From positions 13,417,243 to 13,481,242 of the forward strand of contig JAHCVI010000001.1 of the NCBI GenBank assembly GCA_019096155.1: a stretch of 64,000 bases of DNA, given 5' to 3'. The position numbers were made by a program, and so were the translations under genes. Every line of letters begins with the position of its first letter. Within the stretch, counting starts at the first letter, position 1. Origin of the DNA: Staphylotrichum longicolle. Taxonomy: Eukaryota; Ascomycota; Sordariomycetes; Sordariales; Chaetomiaceae. Shown one piece after another: positions 51,984-62,414 of this stretch. The notes under the pieces are model-generated. The model worked only from the letters and a program-made list of their open reading frames with translations, was not told where the DNA came from and ran no database searches.

Positions 51984-53301
51984 GGTGGTGTCGGTGGGTG
52001 ACGGGAGGGCGTGGTGGGGCGTATGGAGGGCGCGCGGGATCGGTGAATTGATGGTGTGGTGGGACCGTGAAAGGGGACAGGTGAGAGGGGTCTGCTACTG
52101 TCGGCCGCTGCCCGGGTGACATCAAGCCCATGACAGCTGATGGGCTCGGGGAGGCTCGTTTAGAGGCAGAAGAGGACGCGGTACTTAGGTTGGGGCGCTT
52201 GAGGCCGTTGACAGGGACACCCGGGGAGGGCTGCTGACTCTGGGACGACGAGGCCTTGCCCGTATCTTTGCATTCGGTGCAGTTCCTAATTACATCCGAG
52301 ACGGTCTCCTTGATCCGGCTCCAATGGTAGCGCTCGGCAATCGTCGCCGTCGTCTTGTTGATGCCGCCGTGCGCCTGGTTGTGTACCCCCCTGGCAATCT
52401 CGTACTGGCGCTGCGGGTCCGAGATGACCTCCTTGTCCTTGAGCATCAGGACGTCGCCGTCCAGGAGCTTGTAATGGGTAGCAGCGCTACGCAGCCTGCT
52501 TTTCTCGGCTCGGTCAGCGCCGTTGGGATAGCGGCCGTACTTGAGGTAGAACTTGATCTTGTCGAAACGCTCTTCACTCACAAGTTCCTCGTTGCCCGCG
52601 GCGTTGCCTGCGTCGCCCAGGTCGCGCCCGTAGATGATGGCGTCCACCAGCCGGTCCGGATAACTCTTGAGGTTGCCGGCGCCTTTGACGCGCCCGATGC
52701 GCTTGAAGCCGAGCGCGTCCCAAATCTTGCAGGACGCCACATTGGTCTCGTAGACGAGGTTGAAGACGCTGTACTTGTACCCTAGCTTGGGCGCCCACTC
52801 CAAGTACGTCTCGCCCATCAGCCGACCTACGCCACGGTTACGGGCGGCGTCAGTGACGATGAAACCGGCATTGCAGATGTGGCTGCTGCGGCCGGGGTAG
52901 TTGGGCTTGATGTAGAAGGTGCCGAGGCATTCCTTGGACCAGTCCTTGCCCTCGACGACCTCGGCGGCACTCTCGATGTGACCGAGAAGCATGATGCCGC
53001 CAAAATTCTGGAACCAGTACGACGCGAACTTGTCGGCGGGCATTGGCTCCAACATCGGGTACGTGTCGCCGCCCTCGATCTCCTTGTTAAACTGATCATG
53101 GAGATAACGGAGCAGCGACTCGGGGACCTCGTGGCGGGATGCAAATGGCACGACGGTAGCCACCGTCTGGCGGTCCCGGAGCGTCACATGCCGGGGCACG
53201 ATGGTGTGCGGCACGGCGGGATGCGCCGGGTCCGGGTACGGGGCGCCTCCCGAGACACGGAATATGGTCGGGGCTGCCGGATCGTCCAGGATGGCGGGCA
53301 T
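51949..53301 (-). CDS. spt10: SPT10-like protein: GNAT acetyltransferase fold plus integrase-type H2C2 zinc finger
   Basis: 450 residues from the Met of MPAILDDPAAPTIFRV; an earlier in-frame Met at 53349 is less likely. Residues about 45-215 form a GNAT domain: GTFYIKPNYPGRSSHICNAG, then the acetyl-CoA loop RNRGVGRLMGETYLEW, and LVYETNVASCKIWDALGFKRIG. Residues about 285-345 form a retroviral-integrase-like H2C2 finger: HNQAHGGINKTTATIAERYHW ... NCTECK. Yeast Spt10 has the same pair and binds histone gene UAS elements through the finger. The last 60 residues, after about 52095, are Pro/His/Arg-rich and look frame-shifted, while the +1 frame continues for 329 more residues. The tail is probably disrupted or misread. 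Role as a histone-gene activator is by family. Confidence 0.8.
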   Translation of the reverse strand: MPAILDDPAAPTIFRVSGGAPYPDPAHPAVPHTIVPRHVTLRDRQTVATVVPFASRHEVPESLLRYLHDQFNKEIEGGDTYPMLEPMPADKFASYWFQNFGGIMLLGHIESAAEVVEGKDWSKECLGTFYIKPNYPGRSSHICNAGFIVTDAARNRGVGRLMGETYLEWAPKLGYKYSVFNLVYETNVASCKIWDALGFKRIGRVKGAGNLKSYPDRLVDAIIYGRDLGDAGNAAGNEELVSEERFDKIKFYLKYGRYPNGADRAEKSRLRSAATHYKLLDGDVLMLKDKEVISDPQRQYEIARGVHNQAHGGINKTTATIAERYHWSRIKETVSDVIRNCTECKDTGKASSSQSQQPSPGVPVNGLKRPNLSTASSSASKRASPSPSAVMGLMSPGQRPTVADPSHLSPFTVPPHHQFTDPARPPYAPPRPPVTHRHHHDRRHHARGRP

Positions 53302-53995
53302 CTTGGCGGCGCTTGACGGTGACCCGCAACTCGGGACCCCACGGAGCACAGCGAAGGGGGAAACGAGAGCAAGGAGGCCTGAGAGGCTCCTGCATGGTTG
53401 CTATCAGCCATTGCTCAACATGAACTCTATGGGGACCCAAGCCTGCAAATGCAATCGCGGCCAGGGAGTGAGAGGCCGTACCTCAGCTCTGGCGTGTAAG
53501 TGAGGTGGCTCGACCCTTTTCCGGCACCCCTCTAGCCCCTTTTCCCAACACCAGAAAAGTGCTGCGTGAACTGCTGCAAACAACCAGGTCGGCTGCGTCC
53601 CTTAGCTGAGCCTGGTGCCTGCCCGATCCAGGAACCCGTCTGTACCCGGCAAGGCACACCAATCAGATGGATTCCGGCCGTGGCGTGATGCGCGCGCGAC
53701 AGGGTGCAGTGACGTGACAGGAACGTGTCGCTGTGCTGAAATGTTCGTGGTGATGATTTGTGCTCGGGGAGGGGAAATTCGCAGCGATTTTGGGAAGGGC
53801 GGCTTGGTCGTGGGGTTGATGAGTCAGCTGATGGTGGCAGCACTAACAAATTCAGTGCCATCTAGTCCAGAACAGTGCTCCATCACAGCCCGACAAAGAC
53901 AGGCGTTGGTGGCAGATGTAAACCAACAACGAAATAGTTTTACAAGGTTCTATAGCAATATGGTTACAGCACAGCACGCCAGACCCCGGGCTCCC
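53302..53995. other. Region upstream of SPT10-like and downstream of mitochondrial uS2
   Basis: No gene recognised. It carries the SPT10 promoter; short frames have no domain content. Confidence 0.45.
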
Positions 53996-55278
53996 TCAAG
54001 GACCTTGTGGCGGCCTTGGCCCGTCGGACAACTCGGCAAGCAGCTCTTCGTCGGTCAAGAAATCCTCCCTCGTCAGCGTCGGCTCATCCACCGGGCCCTC
54101 TGCTGATTTGGCCACATTCCGAGCCTTCTCTGCCGCGTCACGCTCAATGAACTTGGCCACGTCGTTTGGTGTACTCCAGGTAACGATGCCCTCGTTGGCA
54201 TCGGCCAGTCTGCGTTGCTGCCCGCGCTGTCCGGCCCGGCCCAGGATGCCCGCGATGAGCGTGACAGAGCGCAAACTGTAAATCAAGACCCCACATGTCA
54301 GCCGCCGTGCCAACAGACAACTCTTTTGGAAGGGAGTGGGGATATCTCACCTGTCATCGTTGCCCGGGATCTGATACGTCACCCACGTCGGGTCGGCGTC
54401 CGTGTCAATGATGCCAATCGTCGGGATGGTCGCCACCCCGCACTCGTGCAGCAGCGGGTAGTTCTCAAGCGGGTTGAGGCACACCACCAGGTCGGGCATG
54501 ACGGGCCTGCGGTCGCGGAGGTGCTTGCCGAACCCGTCGATCGGCTGGTCCAGCTCGTTGACGATCTGCAGCTCGCCGTTGGCCAGGATCACGTCGCGGT
54601 TCGTGATGGCGCCCGGCGTCCACTTCTGGAAGAGGTGATAGCCCTGCGCGAGCTCCGCGGCCCGCACCACGACGGGCATGTGCTCCTTGCGGTTCCCCAC
54701 AAACAGGATCAGGCCGCCGTAGTAGGCGACCTCCTCGACGACGCGGGCGGCGCGGCGCAGGTGGGTGGCGGTCGTCTCGAGGCTGATGATATGGATGCCC
54801 GCGCGCTCGCCGTAGATGTACCGCTGGTTGGCCGGGTTCCACTGCGACACGTGGTGGCCCATGTGCACCTGGGCGGCCATGAGCATCTCGAGCGAGGCGT
54901 CGTGCGGCGGGTCGAGCAGCATCTGGTCCGGGTGGTAGCGCGACTCGACGCGCGAGCCGACGTTTCGCGTGTGCTCGCGCTGGTGGCTGTACTCGGCGAA
55001 GTTGGCCGGGATCCGGGCGAGCTCCGCCTGCCGGGCGGCGGCCTGTGCGGCGGCATAGGCCTGGGTGGTGGTGGGTGCAGCAGTCGCAGGCTCAGCGAAT
55101 GTTGTCGGAGTCGTTGCCGGCCGTGTCGAGGAACTGGAGAGGGTTCGGAGACATGATCGGCTAAGGGGTGCTGCCAGGACCCGGCGGCCTGTCGGACGAG
55201 GTTAATTAGCAAATATTCAAAAACTGAGTGGCGTCAGAACTGCTTACCGTGCCGCACACCAAAATTCCTTATGATCAT
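53996..55278 (-). CDS. mrp4: Mitochondrial small-subunit ribosomal protein uS2m (MRP4)
   Basis: Model complement(join(53996..54275,54351..55188,55248..55278)), 382 residues. A 10-codon first exon (MIIRNFGVRH) joins RRVLAAPLSRSCLRTLSSSS to form a matrix targeting sequence. The uS2 domain fills about 105-320: AAQVHMGHHVSQWNPANQRYIYG, GGLILFVGNRK, PDLVVCLNPLENYPLLHECG and VATIPTIGIIDTDADP, with SLRSVTLIAGILGRA after the second intron. The extended acidic C terminus (TREDFLTDEELLAEL) is typical of fungal MRP4. Intron phases agree throughout. Confidence 0.93.
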
Positions 55279-55847
55279 GGTGGGAAAGTTGGCGCTGAAG
55301 TCATTGCCGGGCAACGACGGTCTGGGATGAGCCGACGGGAGCAACTTTTCTTGATGCTCGCCGGCCGCAGTGGTCCGTGCAAATGACCCTTGCTGCAACT
55401 CGATGGACCCACCCTCGGCGGCCCCACCCAGCCACTGAAGTCAACCAAAGCGTCCCCTGAGCTTCCTTGCCAAAAGCTACCAAAGAACAACATTGGTGAG
55501 CAAGCGCAAAGAAAATCAGCTCCACGTGCCCGGCTTGACGGCCGGCATTTTGACTTCGATGTCGCACCCTTTGAACCTATCACACTATCGCAAACGCAGA
55601 AATAAATCAAGCCTGACAGGGCAGTAATAGAAGGAAAAGCTGGATGAGAAAAGGCGAGTGCGTATTAGATATCTACGGGATCAACAGCTGGTTTCATGAA
55701 GCCTTGATACAAAAAGTCTACAGCCCGGGCCCCGTCCTCTTAGCAATGGGTCCATCAGTCCCAGTGCCAGCCGAGCGCCCGGGCAACGAAATTCACCCAC
55801 CCTCCTCTGCCTGCTAAAGCCAACCCCTGAACATACACGACACCCGC
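55279..55847. other. Region between CBS/PB1 gene and mitochondrial uS2
   Basis: Promoter of the uS2m gene and 3' UTR of the CBS/PB1 gene. No gene. Confidence 0.45.
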
Positions 55848-58039
55848 TTATCTGCTCGACAACCTCGAAATGGTAAACACACCCGCAATCACCACCGCCA
55901 GCATCGCAATCGCGCCGGGCAGGAGCAGCTCGTTCGGCACGCCGGCCACAATCTGCTCAGGCTGCTGCGCGGTCCGCGTGCGCGGATGCCTGCTCCGGCG
56001 CACGGGGGCATCGTCCTCCTCCGACACATCCCCGTCCTCCTCGTCCTCGTCGCCCAGCGGCTTCCTGCGCTCACGGACGACCGACGACGCGGGAGGCGTG
56101 GGCAGCACGACCGGCTCCGGAGCGGGCGCCGGCGCCGGAGCAACAGGCGGCTCCTTGGGGTCGTGCACGAAGAGGTCGACCTTGTCGCGGCGGCCCTGGC
56201 GCGCGAGGAGGATTGCCTCGAGCAGGTCCTGGTCGGTCGTGATGGAGACCGAGTCGCCCTCGTCGTCGAGGTAGCTCAGCGCGTAGCCGCCCGCCAGCGT
56301 GCCGTCCTCGACGACCGGGGCGCCGCCGATGGCGTCAACCTCAGAGCCGAGCTTGGCGGTGACGTTGGCGACGAACTCGGCCATACCGTTCGCCGCGGTC
56401 ACCTGCAGGCGGTGCACGCGCCCGCTGGGCGCCTTGAACTTGAAGGGGAAGGGGACCTCGCTCGGGGAGACCTCGGGGGTGGCGCCCGCGACGCTGTGGG
56501 GCGGGGACTCGACGCCCGCGTGGCTGGCCGAGTCGCCGGGCGCGACGCTATCGGTCACCAGCCGCTCGCTGCGGGTGAGATCAGGAGACATGAGGGACCG
56601 CGCCCCCGGGTTCGTGTGCTGAAGCGAGCCCTCGCCAGAGACCATGGACTCGGTCTCGTGGTCGAGAGACAGCCAGAACTTGTTCCACGCCGGCCCTTCG
56701 CTGTCGGTCGTGCCCATGGTGTTGATTTGCTCAAGCGTGGCGTATGTGAGCTTGAGGACGTCGACCATGCCGACGATTTCGCCGCCGTCGTTCATGACGG
56801 GAAGGTTCAGGTAGTGGCCATCTGCAGTCTAGATTAGCTCTAAATTCATTGCGCGCCGCGCGAGAGCCATCTCTTACCATGCATCTTGCGCAGAGCAGCC
56901 TGGATGCTCATGTCCATGGGCGCAAAGTCGGGATGGGGCGTCATCACGCGAACGACGCTGCAGGTCGCGGGATCAAGACCCGGGGCAATCACACGCAGAA
57001 CAACATCCTTGCTCGTGAAGATACCAGTAATGGCCCCCTGGTCCTGCACCAGAACCGCCGTGGTGTGGTTCTCCTTCATCATCTGGGCCGCCTCCTTGAC
57101 CGACGTGCGGACGCTGACCGTTGTTGGGGGCAGGCCGTTCAGCACCGACTCGAGAGTCGGGCCCGACATCTTGGACCGGAGAGCCTCGACGTATTGAATG
57201 ATTTGCTGCGGCTGGCTGGTGCCCAGCTCAGACTGCACACCCTCCAGCGCGTCGTAGAGCCTCCGAGACGACGAATAGGCACGCTCCAACTTCTCCATAG
57301 CGTCGTAGAAGCACTTGGTGATATCGAGCACACCCGAGATGTCCTGGTTCTCGTCCATGACCGGCAGGTGGCGGAAGCCCTTGCGAACCATCAGGTCGAG
57401 CGCATCCGTCGCGCTTGTGTCGGTCCTGGCGCACAGCGGGTTCTTGGTCATGATCTCGGCGATGGTGACGTTGTTCGGCTTGAGCCCGGCGCCCACCACG
57501 CGGAAGGCAAGATCCTTGGCCGTGAAGATACCAGCGATGCGGTCGTCGTCGTCGGTGACCAGCACGCAGTCCTCGCGCTTGGCGGCCATGAGCTGGGCGG
57601 CCTCGGCGACGCTGGTCTGGGGCTTGATCTGCAGAGCCTGGCTCGGCTTGAGGGCGAGGACGGTTCCTGGGGGCGCCTTGCGGGACTGCCGGGTGCGGCC
57701 CGACAGGTGCTTCTTCTTGGAGAGGTCGTTCTCCATCTTGCGGCGGATGGCCTGCACAGCAGCATATCAAAGTTAGAGAGCCTGTTCTCCACGCTCAGAG
57801 AGGCGGCAGAGACATAGGAGCCGGCTGTGGCTGTGGCCTGTAAAACGCACCTCATCCCTCTTGCTCTGCTTCTGACGACTGGCGCTGATCGAGGAGGCAC
57901 CAGCTTCACTGGTTGCTGTCGGGGTGCTTTCCAGCACCGGCCGGGGAATCCCCGAGGGTCCTGGGCTGTTGGCGAAGGGAATGGCACCGCGCCCCTGGCG
58001 GTTGGGAGTGCCCCGGAGGGTCCCCGGGTTGACTGACAT
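55848..58039 (-). CDS. mug70: CBS and PB1 domain protein (Mug70-like)
   Basis: Model complement(join(55848..56821,56878..57751,57851..58039)), 678 residues. After a Ser/Pro-rich start, four CBS motifs form two Bateman modules at about 90-215 and 250-380 (IAGIFTAKDLAFRVVGAG, FRHLPVMDENQDISGVLDI, AITGIFTSKDVVLRVIAPG, YLNLPVMNDGGEIVGMVDV). A PB1-like domain sits at about 475-575 (ALSYLDDEGDSVSITTDQDL). A C-terminal helix (LLLPGAIAMLAVVIAGVFTI) is a likely tail anchor. CBS pairs bind adenine nucleotides; the same order is known from fission-yeast Mug70, whose role is poorly defined. All splice phases agree. Confidence 0.88.
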
Positions 58040-58425
58040 GATGGCGTTGTTGGTCGAGTCCTGGCGGCGGCCCTGCAAATGCTGTAAATAAACTTTGCGC
58101 GTTAATAAACCGTCGCGTCGAGTTTTGGGAACGAGTCGGTCAAACTGGACGAATGCGGCAACCAGGAGCCAATGAGGCGATGGATCAGGCGATGCACTGG
58201 AACTTTGCGGGCAAAGGAAAAACACGGGTCAAATTTGGGGTTGCTCGGCGACGCACGGGCCACTCTCTTCCCGCCTGCCGCGCAGTTCGGGGACTGCCGC
58301 AAATTCGCAATTCGCTTGCTCAATTGGGACGTGGGGTTCAACATGGCGCCCAGCAAGTCGAGACCTGCCTTGGCAGCTGAGCTGGCCGAGGAAAGAAAGT
58401 ATGACAATAAAAACGAAAGACAACC

Positions 58426-58880
58426 GAAATGTGACCGGATACTCTTGTTTTCCTCAAGTCTCCGGAGCCAGTCGATTTTCCAATTATTGAGTCTATCCAC
58501 GTATGCAGCAATCTTCTTCTTGCCCTCCAGCCAAAGAGCGGCCTTGATTCTGTCCGATAGTCGATGTTCTTCCCCGAGGAATTCGCCAGAGATCAAAGGC
58601 GGTGGACCTGCGAGGAAGGCGATGCACAAAAGCGGAGTCGAGAGGAAGGAAGCGTCCACACTCTTATGAGACTGTCAAACAGTACCTACAGTGGCTTGAT
58701 CCATGCCGCTTATCCGATCCCACCGTCGAGTTTCGGTGTATCTTCAAGTCTGCCGTATCGGAGGAATCCCGGTGCTTCTTGTTTCCGATCCACCGTTGCA
58801 GATCCAGAGTGAACTGATCCACGTATCTCCGGAGAAGGAAGAATTCAAGACTGTATTATCATGACGTAGGACAGGACCGT
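58426..58880 (-). pseudogene. Possible HeLo-like / NLR N-terminal domain fragment
   Basis: Two minus-strand blocks look coding. Upstream, LRRYVDQFTLDLQRWIGNKK (about 58790-58850). Downstream, GEFLGEEHRLSDRIKAALWL continuing KKKIAAYVDRLNNWKIDWL (58450-58589). A GTAGGT donor and a CTCGCAG acceptor join them in phase over an intron of roughly 90 bases, and an ACAG acceptor precedes the first block. The 'kikaalW..kkki..yv.rL..w' pattern resembles the end of HeLo-like N-terminal domains of fungal NLRs. No NACHT follows and I found no start codon exon. It may be a relic, a stand-alone effector gene with unresolved exons, or chance. Confidence 0.28.
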
Positions 58881-59792
58881 TGTGTAAAGATTAAAACATA
58901 GCGTTGCATGCAGCCAGCCGGTTCTTGTGGCCTGGTGCCTTGACACATCATATACAATGGGCGATAATGCGGAAGTTGCCTTGTTCCCAAGATCCCAGAT
59001 CCCGCACGTCAAGTTCCTGCATCCAGCATGAAACAGGAAACTCGTGGAGTTCTTGGCCCAATCGCGGACTGGCGCTGCAGATGCAGGCTTCTGTGTGTGC
59101 GGGTTGGTGCTCGGTTGATCCCAGCAGCGCCAATCACGTCGCACTCGACGCCAGGCAAATGTCCCTTGACACGATGGGGCCCGTTGGGAAGTTTGGAACC
59201 CCTGGCCCGTTGTGGGTCGCCTGCCCCCTACGTCACCTGCCTGAATTTGGGGGCTCGGATTCAGGAGGTTAATTAACTGACACTACCCTGTTTGTCTGCC
59301 TCGCGGGCCCCCAGATGTCAGCTTTTTTCCGTTTACCACGAAACGAGACGAGATCCAAACCTTCCCGGACGACCAGACGGTCCCAATCGCCGTCGCGAGC
59401 ATACGACGCGCAAGAGCAGGTTCAAAACCCTGTGTTTACGTGCCAACCCGACAAGTTTTCCCGCAGACGCATTCCTCCTCCGACCTCGCGCGCGACGGGA
59501 CAGTGGGTACTTTAAACCACGCGACCCCACGATCGACCTCCCACCCTCACAACAGCGGACGGGTTTCAGATTCGGGACACACGCCTGGCCAACGCTGCGC
59601 CCAACTTTGGGCTTTCGGGAAGCATTTACAGCCGCGGACTCAACGACCTCTTCGGCATTTTTCAACCAGGCGCATTGAAGACATTGAACACGAGGATCGA
59701 CAACACCCGTCGCCTGGGTCGCTAAGCGAGAGGGTGGTCGTTGCTGACAGCTGGGATTACGAGAGACGGGCGCGACTCTGAAGAGGACAGCA
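58881..59792. other. Upstream region of the single-pass membrane protein gene
   Basis: Frames of up to about 200 codons overlap on both strands here, without domain content. It probably contains a long leader. No tRNA or other RNA gene seen. Confidence 0.4.
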
Positions 59793-60459
59793 ATGTCTGG
59801 GATAATAAGGCCTCGAGAGGCAGCGGCTGTGGACGGGTCGGCGCATTCGTTTGCAACAAGCCTCAAACGTGCCGTCGCAAGCATGCTTCTCCGCCGCGAG
59901 GACGACTGCCACCCGCAGCCGGATGTCAACCTCTGCGAAAAGCCCGGGATGGCGTCTTCAACCATGACATGGATCATTGTCGGCACCGTTCTGTAAGTTC
60001 TGCTGTCTGCGCCAAGCCAGCAACACGCTTAGCTAACCGCAAACCCAACCCCCCTCCAGCGGCGTAATCCTATTCGCGACGCTCACAGTCCTCCTAATCC
60101 TCCACTTCCGGCGGCGGAAGCGCGACAGGCGCGAGGACCTCGAGGACCGGTTCCAGTCGTCCGACTACGGGCTGGACGAGCTCCCCGGCGCGCGGAAGCC
60201 CGGCCGCGTGGACTCGCCCGGGATAAAGTCGCAGGACGGCTCGCCCAATCCCTACGGCCGGCGGTCGCGCGACCCGCTGCACGCCGGCACCGAGCCCAAG
60301 TACCAGCCGGGCGGCGGCGGCCAGCTCAACGGGCACCTGAACCCCTTTGACGACTCGTCCTCGTTCCGGTCCGGGAACGGGTCGTCGTACCCGCCCAGCG
60401 TCAACCCCGCGTGGCCGAAGAGGGAGAGCAGCCAGAAACCGCCGGCGGGCGACAGTTGA
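59793..60459 (+). CDS. Single-pass membrane protein, conserved in filamentous fungi, function unknown
   Basis: Model join(59793..59992,60060..60459), 199 residues. The N-terminal 50 residues are polar with two Cys. One membrane helix spans about 57-82 (WIIVGTVLGVILFATLTVLL), interrupted at the DNA level by the intron, followed by the stop-transfer HFRRRKRDRRED. The cytoplasmic tail is Gly/Ser/Pro-rich with YGLDEL and YGRRSRD. This short type with a helix plus basic anchor and disordered tail occurs across Sordariomycetes. An N-out orientation follows from the positive-inside rule. No function can be assigned. Confidence 0.72.
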
Positions 60460-62414
60460 TGAACGGATATCTCTGCGGTGGTGGGGAGGTGGCGTGGCGG
60501 ACCGGTTTTTTGGGGTGAACGACCGTGGGATGGGGGATGAGTTAACGAATCAATTTTCGTGTACGATGTCCGAGATGATGGATGGCAGGCCTGTATTTAT
60601 GCTGGAGTTGGTATGTGTATATTCGAATGGTCGGGAGTCAAACGATGGTGGCCACGGCTGCTCTTTTTTTTGCGCTCATCGAAAACCTGCAGGACGATGA
60701 ATCTTCCCGGAAGCCTCGTCACCACCCGTCCTGGAAACGGCGTCCCGGGCAAGAACCGTTTGGTCTATCGTCTCGCGTCTTCTTCCTCACCAGCGTCTCC
60801 ACGGCAAATATTCCGCATCCTCGAGCGGCCGCAATGCCACTCTCTGAAGCAGGTACTTTGTTGGACTCTCACAGCTGCGATTTTGTCCTCCCATTCCTCA
60901 ACCTCGTGCATCTTCGAATCTGAAGGAAGAAGGCGGTCCGACGCGGTGCGAAACCGGAGGTGGTGGGAGAGTGGTACGAAAGCTGAGCTGACGGGATGGT
61001 CGGGATGCGGATGCGGAGGGTGTGGCAGGAGACGGGATCGACGGAGCGGGGTCTGCAGACCAGCCGGCCGGGTTGAGGACGCTGACTGTGATGAGGAAAA
61101 GAACCGCGGATTGGAGGGGTGGGGGACGTGGACTGATCATGACGGTATTCGTTGTTTCTCGTCAGCGGGAGTGGGAATCCTTCGTATCGCGGCCATTGTG
61201 ATAAGTACTGTATTCAGGGGTGGCATCAGTGCTCCCCTAAGGGACTTGCCAGCTTGTAGGAATGGAAATGCACATGTCTGATCTCTGCGCGAGATTCCAA
61301 AACCGAATGCCTTCGAATGGATGGGTGCGGATATCGGAGTTGATTCGGTGGTTGGGAAGTCTCAGCGGTGAGTGTTGTCCGAGAGGCTCCGTCAGTTGCA
61401 AGACGGGGTGTTGGACAGCCTGTGATCGATGCAGGACGGGTAAGATGCAAAGTCTGGTTCGACAAACCCAAAAGATACCTCTGACAGCACTTCAGCGCTA
61501 AGGATAGTTCATGATGTCCAACAAGGTGGTGCTTGGACTCACGTTCTGGCCCAGCGATCTCGTAGCAATTTGGGAACATAGAGCCGGTGCAAAGAGGGAT
61601 TGGAGAGATTAAGGGATTAAATTGCCCTCGGACTCAAAGGTGAAACCTGGGAGTGCAGCAACACATGCTGACGTTGGTGTTGTTTCCCAGGTGTGGTTGT
61701 CACATGTAATGGAAACCTCGAACGTGTCCCAGCGCTTACCTTGACGTTGATGGTGTTGGTCTCAAAGAGACGTGACATAGCAGTCAGCGCTGAGGGGTAG
61801 AGTTAGATGCAATGCGGTGCACGATCGGTTCGAAACACTCTTCTGCAGCGTACTGCGGCAACCTTCAGCCGCTCGGCCGGTAGCGTGGTTATGGGGATAA
61901 ATGTTTGTCTTGATCACTTCCGGTTTACAGGGTCACTGTATATGATTTTGTTGATGTCCGCCCGAGGTGGACATCTCCTTTTCTTCCTCGTTGCGGGAGT
62001 CACCGTGCGGTAGCAAGTCTAGCAACTGGGTCTTTCGACAAGCGCTCAATACCCGTAATTAGTGGTTGCCATGCAAGATGCATGCATGCCAAGCCTCTTT
62101 GCATTGAGAAGCGGCGTTGATCAAAATGATGGCTCTGATCTCAACCTGAGGTTTGATCTCTTTGGGTTGACCCAATAGCGGACGTTGAAGCTGCAGATGC
62201 GCGGATCAGGATATTCTAGATGTTCAGTATGTAACAACTACTTGATCAGCGCATGTTGAAAACCTCGACGTTCGGTGGGCGTTTTTGGGCTTTTGTTTTC
62301 CTCCTTCACGGATCTTTATCCCCTGAGCGCATCGACATTTTTACCGAGGACTGGCCACACCCACGGACTTCCATTTCGAGTTTTTATTGGAGACGACTGC
62401 CATTGCCTCTGTGC
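60460..62414. other. 1.95-kb region without a supported gene
   Basis: One long plus-strand frame (60559-61281) is Arg/Trp/Cys-rich with no domain and is judged spurious. The remainder has short frames only. Probably 3' UTR and the promoter of the transporter gene. Confidence 0.45.

Noticed and set aside
54215..55156. A 313-codon plus-strand frame
   Set aside because: Exactly antisense to mitochondrial uS2 exons; GC-rich codon bias makes antisense frames open.
60559..61281. A 240-codon plus-strand frame
   Set aside because: Rich in Arg, Trp and Cys with no domain, signal or consistent codon bias; likely chance.
61820..61850. GGTTCGAAAC resembling a tRNA B box
   Set aside because: No A box, acceptor pairing or anticodon arm around it.
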